This document shows positions 1 to 5,870 of a stretch of 16,559 nucleotides of DNA, piece after piece. Position 1 is the stretch's first letter, and every line of letters starts with the position of its first letter. The position numbers and the translations under genes are program-made. The stretch comes from Gammaproteobacteria bacterium (GTDB lineage Bacteria > Pseudomonadota > Gammaproteobacteria > DSM-16500). The notes below the pieces were generated by a model. It searched no databases and was not told the origin of the DNA. It saw only the letters and a program-made list of their open reading frames with translations. The stretch covers positions 1-16,559 of the forward strand of contig VFKI01000125.1 in the NCBI GenBank assembly GCA_009885665.1, read 5' to 3'.

Positions 1-939
1 ACCGGTGGCTCCATCCGGCAACCCGCGGCATTGTGCAATCTAACGGGATTGAAACCGACTTATGGTCGTGTGTCGCGCTTTGGCATGATTGCGTTTGCCT
101 CCAGTCTTGATCAAGGCGGCCCCATGACGCGTACCGCGGAAGATGCAGCACTGCTATTAAATTGCATGGCAGGATTTGATGAACGTGATTCCACCAGCAT
201 CGATGTGACCGTACCCGACTATACTAAAACATTAAATGATTCGATTGCCGGTTTAAGAATTGGTTTACCCAAAGAATTTGCCAGTGAAGGGCTTGATCCC
301 GAGGTTGCTCGCACCTTAGCAGAAGTCGCTAAAACCCTTGAAAAAATGGGCGCAACACTACATGAAATCAGTTTGCCACATATGCATTTATCCATACCCG
401 CGTATTACGTCATTGCGCCCGCCGAATGTTCTTCTAATTTAGCGCGCTATGATGGCGTACGCTTTGGCTATCGTTGTAAAAATCCGCTCGACCTGGAAGA
501 TTTATACAAACGCTCACGCAGCGAAGGCTTTGGCGCTGAAGTTAAACGTCGCATCATCATGGGCACCTATGTTTTATCGAGTGGGTATTATGATGCTTAT
601 TATTTACAGGCACAAAAAATTCGCCATTTAATTCGCCAGGATTTTATGACCGCATTTGAAAAAGTCGATATCATCTTGGGACCGACTTCACCGAGCGTCG
701 CGTTTAAAATAGGTGAAAAAACCAATGATCCCGTCAGCATGTATTTAGCAGACATTTACACCATCGCCATCAACTTAGCCGGTTTACCGGGCTTATCTGC
801 GCCGGCAGGTTTTGTCCGTAACTTACCCGTTGGCATGCAACTCATCGGTAATTATTTTACTGAAGGTCGCTTACTCAATATCGCACACCAATATCAGCAA
901 GCAACTGACTGGCATACTCGCTCACCAGAAGGATTTTAA
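1..939 (+). CDS. gatA: Asp/Glu-tRNA(Asn/Gln) amidotransferase subunit A, 5' truncated
   Basis: This is the amidase subunit of GatCAB. It hydrolyses glutamine and sends the ammonia to GatB, which amidates Asp-tRNA(Asn) and/or Glu-tRNA(Gln) in the cytoplasm. The frame is open from base 1 and gives 312 visible residues, about the C-terminal two thirds of a normal protein of about 485. The first codons read TGGSIRQPA, the end of the amidase signature, and its serine (bases 10-12) corresponds to the nucleophile (Ser178 in S. aureus GatA, from family knowledge). The catalytic lysine and the cis-serine must lie upstream of the window. Further family landmarks are GLKPTYGRVSRFG and, near the end, GLPGLSAPAGF and LPVGMQLIG. 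The TTG at 31 is internal and not a start. The stop lies 2 bp before gatB, as in a gatCAB operon. Identity is secure; only the 5' end is missing. Confidence 0.96.
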   Translation, partial: TGGSIRQPAALCNLTGLKPTYGRVSRFGMIAFASSLDQGGPMTRTAEDAALLLNCMAGFDERDSTSIDVTVPDYTKTLNDSIAGLRIGLPKEFASEGLDPEVARTLAEVAKTLEKMGATLHEISLPHMHLSIPAYYVIAPAECSSNLARYDGVRFGYRCKNPLDLEDLYKRSRSEGFGAEVKRRIIMGTYVLSSGYYDAYYLQAQKIRHLIRQDFMTAFEKVDIILGPTSPSVAFKIGEKTNDPVSMYLADIYTIAINLAGLPGLSAPAGFVRNLPVGMQLIGNYFTEGRLLNIAHQYQQATDWHTRSPEGF

Positions 940-941
940 TT

Positions 942-2378
942 ATGACTTGGGAAACTGTTATTGGACTCGAAGTCCACGCACAATTATCAACTGTCAGCAA
1001 AATATTTTCCGGCAGCTCGACGGCATTTGGCGCTGAACCTAACCGCCAAGCCTGCATTATTGATTTAGGTTTCCCGGGTGTCTTGCCTGTGCTGAATGCC
1101 GAAGCTGTCAATATGGCCATACGTTTGGGTCTCAGCATAAACGCTGAAATTGCGCCGCTGTCCGTTTTTGCGCGTAAAAATTATTTTTATCCCGACCTAC
1201 CCAAAGGCTATCAAATCAGTCAATTTGAATTACCCGTTGTTGGCCGTGGTTATCTAGACATCACGCTGGAGGATGACACCACCAAACGCATCCACATTAC
1301 CCGCGCACATTTAGAAGAAGATGCCGGCAAGTCTTTACATGAAGATTTTCAGGGATTATCCGGCATTGATTTAAATCGCGCGGGTACGCCATTATTGGAA
1401 ATCGTTTCTGAACCGGATATGCGTTCTGCTAAAGAAGCAGTTGCTTATTTAAAAACCTTGCATGCGCTTGTTCGCTATCTGGAAATTTGTGATGGTAATA
1501 TGCAAGAAGGTTCATTTCGCTGTGACGCCAATGTGTCGGTGCGTCGCAAAGGGTCGGATCAATATGGCACACGCACCGAATTAAAAAACATTAATTCTTT
1601 CCGCTTTGTTGAACGCGCCATTGAGCATGAGGTGGAGCGCCAAATCCATGTCATTGAAAATGGTGGCACCATCCGTCAAGAAACCCGTTTATATGATCCA
1701 GATCGCGATGAAACGCGCCCGATGCGTAGTAAGGAAGAAGCCAACGATTATCGTTATTTTCCTGATCCTGATTTATTGCCTTTAGTCATTAGCCCTGAGC
1801 AAATTGCGGCTGTGCGCGCCACCCTGCCTGAATTGCCAGCGGCTAAACACGAACGTTTCATGACGCAATATGGTTTAAGTACGTATGATGCCAGTGTGCT
1901 AACAATCAACCGCGCATTAGCCACTTATTATGAAACATGTGCCAAAGTCTCCACTGCGCCAAAATTAGCGGCTAATTGGGTGATGGGTGAATTACTTGGC
2001 GCGCTCAATAAAGCAGACCTTGACATTAGCGCTTCACCGATCAGCGCCGATACATTGGGTCAATTAGTATTACGCATCACCGATAATACCATTTCAGGCA
2101 AAATCGCTAAAACGGTATTTGAAGCCTTGTGGCAAGGTGAAAAAAATGTGGATACAGTCATTGAAAAACAAGGCTTGCGCCAAGTCACTGATACGGGCGC
2201 CATTGCTGCCTTAATCGATACCTTGTTGCAGGAAAATCCACAGCAATTGGCTGACTATCGCGCCGGCAAAGATAAATTGTTTGGCTTTTTTGTCGGTCAA
2301 GCGATGAAAAAATCTGGCGGCAAAGTCAATCCACAACAATTGAATGCATTATTGAAAAAGAAGCTTGATGAAAAATGA
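942..2378 (+). CDS. gatB: Asp/Glu-tRNA(Asn/Gln) amidotransferase subunit B
   Basis: GatB is the kinase/amidotransferase subunit of GatCAB. It phosphorylates the carboxylate of misacylated Asp-tRNA(Asn) or Glu-tRNA(Gln), then amidates it with ammonia channelled from GatA. The 478 residues are full length for the family. The N-terminal catalytic cradle contains VIGLEVHAQL, YFYPDLPKGYQISQ, HLEEDAGKS, NRAGTPLLEIVSEPD, SFRCDANVSVR and TELKNINSF, followed by DYRYFPDPDLLPL. The last 150 or so residues are the helical YqeY-like tRNA-binding tail. The ATG is preceded by AAGGA at 929-933, 8 nt upstream, and lies 2 bp after gatA. The 3' end overlaps the next gene in an ATGA. Its presence implies that the organism makes Asn-tRNA and/or Gln-tRNA by the indirect route; which one cannot be told from this window. 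Confidence 0.98.
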   Translation: MTWETVIGLEVHAQLSTVSKIFSGSSTAFGAEPNRQACIIDLGFPGVLPVLNAEAVNMAIRLGLSINAEIAPLSVFARKNYFYPDLPKGYQISQFELPVVGRGYLDITLEDDTTKRIHITRAHLEEDAGKSLHEDFQGLSGIDLNRAGTPLLEIVSEPDMRSAKEAVAYLKTLHALVRYLEICDGNMQEGSFRCDANVSVRRKGSDQYGTRTELKNINSFRFVERAIEHEVERQIHVIENGGTIRQETRLYDPDRDETRPMRSKEEANDYRYFPDPDLLPLVISPEQIAAVRATLPELPAAKHERFMTQYGLSTYDASVLTINRALATYYETCAKVSTAPKLAANWVMGELLGALNKADLDISASPISADTLGQLVLRITDNTISGKIAKTVFEALWQGEKNVDTVIEKQGLRQVTDTGAIAALIDTLLQENPQQLADYRAGKDKLFGFFVGQAMKKSGGKVNPQQLNALLKKKLDEK

Positions 2379-3925
2379 GCGGCGAACCACGTAACACCAC
2401 GCCGAGCAATTTGTCCCGCGCTAGATTGTCCTGCTATTTTTGGACATTTGTTGCCGTGTATATGCTGATATGGACGATCGTGCCCACGTTCGGTCGTCCC
2501 ATATTATCGGATGACATGATAGAAGCGGTGACATGGGGGCAACAATTTTGCTTAGGTTATGATAAAAATCCGTGGTTACCCGGTTGGCTGGCACACTTTG
2601 GCATTCTCATCGCCGGCCCCAGCGGCTTAGGCATTTATTTCATCCAAACCGCCTTTATTGCATCAGGTTTTTATGCCGTCTGGCGCCTGGGAAAATACTA
2701 TGCCAATGCAGTGATGGCGCTCGTCGCGGTGCTGATGTATGTCGGCTGTATCTGCTATACCGTAGAATTACAAATCTTTAATGACAATTATATTTTAATG
2801 GGCTTGCTCCCTTTTGCCAGTCTATTATTTTATCGCGCCATCCATACTGAACAATGGCGTTATTGGTTGAGTGCTGCCGCCGTTACTGCATTAGCGGTAA
2901 TGGGAAAATATGATGCCGTATTATTTGCCATAAGCATGCTGCTGTATTTTCTATGCCACCCTAAACGTTGGCATTATGTGACTTCTGCAAAAACCTGGGC
3001 AGCGTTAGCGATTTTTTTATTGATTATCACGCCAAATTTTATCTGGCTCAGCCAACATCATTTTTCCACTTTACACTACGCTTTTGATGAGCGCGCGGGT
3101 TTTCAACAAACGCGTTGGTTATCGCAAGTAAAAGATAATCTGCGCTTTATGGCGGAAACCGGGATGAGCTTTTTACCCGCGCTGATTTTACTCGGCATCG
3201 CCTGTTTCCCTCCCCAGAAAGCGTCTCTTGCTGATGATCATCGCCATGACAGACTAAAAAATAATAATGATTTGCTTTTTCTATTTTGGGTCAGTTTTGG
3301 CCCCCTATTATTACTGCTCGTCTTGGGATTTTCCATGGGTTTATCGTTGCATCGCGAATGGGGCAATACATTTACCGGATTGTGGGGATTATTTTTATTG
3401 GTCAGCCTGCAACCCTGCATCACGTTAGCTGCATTAAAAAGATTTATGACGGCTGCTTTTTTTTTGCTGCTACTGACACCGACTGTTTATCTTTATATTA
3501 ACTGGCAAAAAGACAATGGCAGCTACCCGGCAGAACGCATTACAACAATTGTGATTAAAACATGGCAAGATAACTTTCATACGCCATTACGCTATGTTGC
3601 TGGCGACCGTTATACAGCGGGTTACATTGGACTCTATGCCAAATCGCAGCCAGCGGTGTGGACGGAATGGAATACACGGGCTGCCAGTTGGATTCATGAA
3701 GCCGATGTGCGCTGTCATGGCGCAGTATTTATTCAAGACAGCGGCCATACACGCCAACAATTTTTCAGTGGCATGCAATTTCCGCCGCAGGTTATCAAAC
3801 AATTCCCGACCTTGCGTGTCCTCTCCCCTATTAGCGTACCGTGGCTGAGCAACCATACGCATCGCGCTGATCTACAAATTTTGATTGGCTTGCTGCCCCC
3901 TGATGCAGCCGCCTGTGAGAAATAA
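2375..3925 (+). CDS. Integral membrane glycosyltransferase, GT39/ArnT-PMT type
   Basis: A 516-residue polytopic membrane protein with about ten hydrophobic segments (roughly residues 20-38, 76-100, 111-128, 139-153, 164-176, 181-195, 208-224, 264-278, 300-320, 333-348 and 357-374), then a soluble tail of about 140 residues. After the first segment comes an outer loop with an acidic pair (ILSDDM, Asp46-Asp47), then GQQFCLGYDKNPWLPGWL. This is the usual loop-1 pattern of GT-C enzymes such as ArnT and protein mannosyltransferases, in which an aspartate is catalytic. The later GKYDAVLF (177-184) and REWGNTFTG (327-335) also fit the family. Such enzymes transfer a sugar from a polyprenyl-phosphate donor on the periplasmic side, often to lipid A or surface glycans. 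Donor and acceptor cannot be read here. The start overlaps the gatB stop in ATGA, so translation is probably coupled. A run of nine T lies at 3457-3465. Confidence 0.72.
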   Translation: MSGEPRNTTPSNLSRARLSCYFWTFVAVYMLIWTIVPTFGRPILSDDMIEAVTWGQQFCLGYDKNPWLPGWLAHFGILIAGPSGLGIYFIQTAFIASGFYAVWRLGKYYANAVMALVAVLMYVGCICYTVELQIFNDNYILMGLLPFASLLFYRAIHTEQWRYWLSAAAVTALAVMGKYDAVLFAISMLLYFLCHPKRWHYVTSAKTWAALAIFLLIITPNFIWLSQHHFSTLHYAFDERAGFQQTRWLSQVKDNLRFMAETGMSFLPALILLGIACFPPQKASLADDHRHDRLKNNNDLLFLFWVSFGPLLLLLVLGFSMGLSLHREWGNTFTGLWGLFLLVSLQPCITLAALKRFMTAAFFLLLLTPTVYLYINWQKDNGSYPAERITTIVIKTWQDNFHTPLRYVAGDRYTAGYIGLYAKSQPAVWTEWNTRAASWIHEADVRCHGAVFIQDSGHTRQQFFSGMQFPPQVIKQFPTLRVLSPISVPWLSNHTHRADLQILIGLLPPDAAACEK

Positions 3926-3967
3926 ATAAAAAGCGATAGAATCGTAATACCTTGACTGCCGCAAAGC

Positions 3968-3995
3968 TTGCGTTTTCACCTACAGACGCTATACT
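3968..3995 (+). promoter_or_regulatory. Putative sigma70 promoter of the toxin-antitoxin pair
   Basis: TTGCGT (3968-3973) and TATACT (3990-3995) are separated by 16 bp in the 92-bp gap after the glycosyltransferase gene. The -10 box is 38 bp before the preferred antitoxin start. I see no convincing terminator between the glycosyltransferase stop and this promoter; the only dyad is a 4-bp CGAT/ATCG near 3934-3944. Read-through from the gatB operon is therefore possible. The call rests on consensus matching only. Confidence 0.42.
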
Positions 3996-4006
3996 ACAAA
4001 TGTGGT
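3993..4006. promoter_or_regulatory. Candidate operator: imperfect inverted repeat at the TA promoter
   Basis: ACTACA-AA-TGTGGT is an inverted repeat with 5 of 6 matching positions per arm. It overlaps the 3' half of the -10 box. Antitoxins of type II systems usually repress their own operon by binding palindromes over the promoter, so the location is right. The repeat is short and could be chance. Confidence 0.28.
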
Positions 4007-4022
4007 AAATAAACACTATGGT

Positions 4023-4028
4023 AGGTGA
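4023..4028 (+). promoter_or_regulatory. Ribosome binding site deciding the antitoxin start
   Basis: AGGTGA lies 4 nt before ATG 4033 and downstream of the alternative ATG 4018, so it supports the shorter antitoxin. The spacing is slightly tight. Confidence 0.5.
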
Positions 4029-4032
4029 CCCT

Positions 4033-4260
4033 ATGGGTATTTCAATCCGAATTGATGAGACGATTTATAATCAAGCCAAAATGGTAGCGGGTGCTGAATG
4101 CCGCTCTATTCCTAATCAAATTGAGTTTTGGGCAATGATTGGAAAGTGCGCTCTGGATAATCCCGACATGCCGATTGAATTTATTCGTGATTTGCTTATT
4201 TCCAAGCATCAGGATAGAGCATTAGCGGAACCCTTTAAGTTTGGGGAAAACGGTGGCTGA
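4033..4260 (+). CDS. ParD-like type II antitoxin
   Basis: A small protein of 75 residues from the ATG at 4033. The N-terminal part, GISIRIDETIYNQAKMVA, reads as a ribbon-helix-helix DNA-binding segment. The rest (RSIPNQIEFWAMIGKCALDNPD, FIRDLL, then a short EPFKFG tail) matches my recollection of the ParD-like antitoxin family. I preferred ATG 4033 to the in-frame ATG at 4018 because AGGTGA (4023-4028) sits just upstream of it and because the family begins with MGI-type sequences; the longer form would add five residues. It should bind and neutralise the toxin encoded next to it through its C-terminal part and repress the operon. Its 3' end overlaps the toxin start. There is no sign of decay. 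Confidence 0.78.
   Translation: MGISIRIDETIYNQAKMVAGAECRSIPNQIEFWAMIGKCALDNPDMPIEFIRDLLISKHQDRALAEPFKFGENGG
4243..4247 (+). promoter_or_regulatory. Ribosome binding site for the toxin GTG start
   Basis: GGGGA, 5 nt before GTG 4253 and inside the last codons of the antitoxin. It supports a non-ATG start that would keep toxin output below that of the antitoxin. Confidence 0.5.
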
Positions 4261-4534
4261 CATTATTGTCCGACAAATGCCGGCATTTAAGCGCGCCTAT
4301 AAAAAGCTACATTCATTTGAGCAATCGAAAGTAGCAGATGCGATCCGTGCCATTATTCGCCAACCCGAGCTAGGCGAAGAAAAGCGCGGCGACCTAGCGA
4401 ATGTTTTTATATATAAATTTAAAATTCATCAACAAGAAATGTTGCTAGCATATGAATGGAACGAAAAAGAAAGAATTCTATTGATGTTGGGTGTGCACGA
4501 AAATTTTCACCGCGACTTGAAGCGACGGCATTAG
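4253..4534 (+). CDS. RelE/ParE-superfamily toxin
   Basis: About 93 residues from a GTG at 4253. The fold signature of RelE/ParE toxins can be followed: an N-terminal strand (ADIIVRQMPAFKRAYKKL), two helices (FEQSKVADAIRAIIRQPE), a basic stretch (GEEKRGDLANVFIYKF), then strands ending in LLAYEWNEKERILLMLGVHENFHRDLKR. The closing EYR/HENFYRDL-like segment is common in RelE-type proteins. GGGGA at 4243-4247 is 5 nt before the GTG, which favours this start over TTG 4241. The gene overlaps the antitoxin by 8 bp, so the two are translated together with antitoxin first, the usual order. Whether it cleaves mRNA like RelE or poisons gyrase like ParE cannot be decided from sequence alone. All parts are present, so it is probably functional. 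Confidence 0.75.
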   Translation: MADIIVRQMPAFKRAYKKLHSFEQSKVADAIRAIIRQPELGEEKRGDLANVFIYKFKIHQQEMLLAYEWNEKERILLMLGVHENFHRDLKRRH

Positions 4535-4568
4535 GAATATAGCAACCCTTCAGCCGTAACCTCCTACC

Positions 4569-5765
4569 CTATGACGACACCGCTTCGCTACCCGCCGCCA
4601 CTGCTACTGGCTCAAACGGAAAATAACACGTAAACGTCGAACCTTGCCCCACCTCACTTTTGAGCGTAATCGAGCCGCCCAATTCATTGACAAACTGTTT
4701 AACAATTTGCAACCCCAAGCCAACGCCATCATATTCACCGGTATCAGACGGACTCAAACGACAAAATTTTTCATAAATCATTTCATGTTTATCATGCGGG
4801 ATACCAATACCGGTATCTTTGATAATAAAAGCAAGTTGCACTTTATCATCGCAAGATTTTTGTAGTTTAATGGTCAATGAAACTTCGCCCTTAGGGGTAA
4901 ACTTGAGCGCATTACTCATTAAGTTGATGAGAATTTGCTGAATACGCGGTGCGTCACCCATGACTTCCTCGGGAATATCCTCCGCACAATGCCACGATAA
5001 TCTAAGATTTTTCATTTTTGCGGCGGGCGCTTCTGTGCTAATCACCCGCTTGACAACTGCACGCACCGAAAAGGGCTCTCGACGCACCGTTAACTTGCCC
5101 CCAGCCAACTGCGAAAAATCAAGAATCGAATTACAATAATCGCGTAATTCACGTGCACTACGCATGATTTGATCCAGCGATTCTTTTTTATCCGCATCGA
5201 CTTCTTCCATAGCAAGCATATTTGCTAAGCCCTCAATACCACTCAACGGTGTGCGCACGTCATGTTCCATATTACGGATGAATTCGGACTTCAGGCGCGT
5301 CATCTGCTCAGCTTCTAACTTAGCTTGTTTTAACCTGATTTCTATCAATTTTTCATTGGTAACATCTATTGCGATACCTGTTAGACCACAGCAATTACCC
5401 GCATCATCATAAATAGGAAACCCCCTATCTGCAATCCATCGCACTTCTCCATCCGGACGAATGATGCGATAATTTTCTGCATAACGCGCTTTATCCCCTT
5501 CCTCCTGCAAACGTTGCGCTAAAGCATGAATAGGGTGATGATTAACTGCATCATCAGAATGAAGGTAGTGGATCCATTGCTCCGGATTTTCATAAAGTGA
5601 CTCACGTGAACGTCCCCATATTTTTTCATAAGCAGGACTGACATAAGCAATACTTTTTAAGTCTGGACTACTCAACCAATACACATTTTCACTTTTTTCA
5701 GCCATAACAGCTAAAATGTACGCAATATTCTTAAGAGATATTTGACTTTCTTGCTCATTTAGCAT
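4569..5765 (-). CDS. Cytoplasmic PAS-domain sensor histidine kinase
   Basis: 398 residues with no transmembrane segment or signal peptide. A PAS domain with its PAC tail covers about residues 20-140 (NVYWLSSPDLKSIAYVSPAY, VRWIADRGFPIYDDAGN, LTGIAIDVT). A short helical linker follows, then a HisKA dimerisation domain with H-box RNMEHDVRTPLSG (phospho-acceptor His168), and an ATPase domain with N-box NLMSNALKF (278-289), G1 box DTGIGIP (317-323), F-box-like EKFCRL and G2 box GVGLGLQIV (347-355). All catalytic boxes are intact, so an active kinase is expected. There is no receiver or HPt domain and no response regulator gene in the window, so it is an orphan here. The signal sensed by the PAS domain is unknown. 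The gene converges with the toxin gene (34 bp apart) and diverges from the aminotransferase-like gene. The ribosome binding site before ATG 5765 is weak. Confidence 0.93.
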   Translation of the reverse strand: MLNEQESQISLKNIAYILAVMAEKSENVYWLSSPDLKSIAYVSPAYEKIWGRSRESLYENPEQWIHYLHSDDAVNHHPIHALAQRLQEEGDKARYAENYRIIRPDGEVRWIADRGFPIYDDAGNCCGLTGIAIDVTNEKLIEIRLKQAKLEAEQMTRLKSEFIRNMEHDVRTPLSGIEGLANMLAMEEVDADKKESLDQIMRSARELRDYCNSILDFSQLAGGKLTVRREPFSVRAVVKRVISTEAPAAKMKNLRLSWHCAEDIPEEVMGDAPRIQQILINLMSNALKFTPKGEVSLTIKLQKSCDDKVQLAFIIKDTGIGIPHDKHEMIYEKFCRLSPSDTGEYDGVGLGLQIVKQFVNELGGSITLKSEVGQGSTFTCYFPFEPVAVAAGSEAVSS

Positions 5766-5870
5766 AGTAATATATTCCGTCCAGGATTACAGGGTTTTAC
5801 TTCACTACATTTACGGCAGGATGCCTCGTATTGTAGCATTAGCAAACAAGCTACAAAGGAGACTGCTCAC
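5766..5870. promoter_or_regulatory. Divergent intergenic region with a 7-bp inverted repeat
   Basis: This 105-bp gap separates the kinase gene (minus) from the aminotransferase-like gene (plus). TTGTAGC (5831-5837) and GCTACAA (5850-5856) form a perfect inverted repeat with a 12-nt spacer; an alternative smaller pairing is TAGC (5840-5843) with GCTA (5850-5853). Read on the minus strand, the outer parts of the arms give TTGTAG and TACAAT 15 bp apart, a possible weak kinase promoter. For the plus gene, TTGACT at 5742-5747 with TAGTAA at 5765-5770 is the only pair I see, and it is weak. The right arm touches the ribosome binding site AAGGAG, so the repeat could act as an operator or as an mRNA hairpin. 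Confidence 0.35.
5856..5861 (+). promoter_or_regulatory. Strong ribosome binding site of the aminotransferase-like gene
   Basis: AAGGAG lies 9 nt before ATG 5871 and fixes the start of the 821-residue protein, so the serine-rich N-terminal extension is very likely translated. Its first base is the last base of the inverted repeat described for this gap. Confidence 0.7.

Noticed and set aside
3587..3862. Open frames on both strands inside the glycosyltransferase 3' end
   Set aside because: They overlap a well-supported coding region, and their translations look like shadows of it.
3934..3944. CGAT-AGA-ATCG dyad after the glycosyltransferase as a terminator
   Set aside because: The stem is only 4 bp and no T-run follows.
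3952..3957. TTGACT as the -35 box of the toxin-antitoxin promoter
   Set aside because: It is a better hexamer than TTGCGT but lies 32 bp from the only good -10 box (TATACT).
4535..4568. Bidirectional terminator between the toxin and kinase genes
   Set aside because: I find no stem of useful length and no T-run on either strand in these 34 bp.
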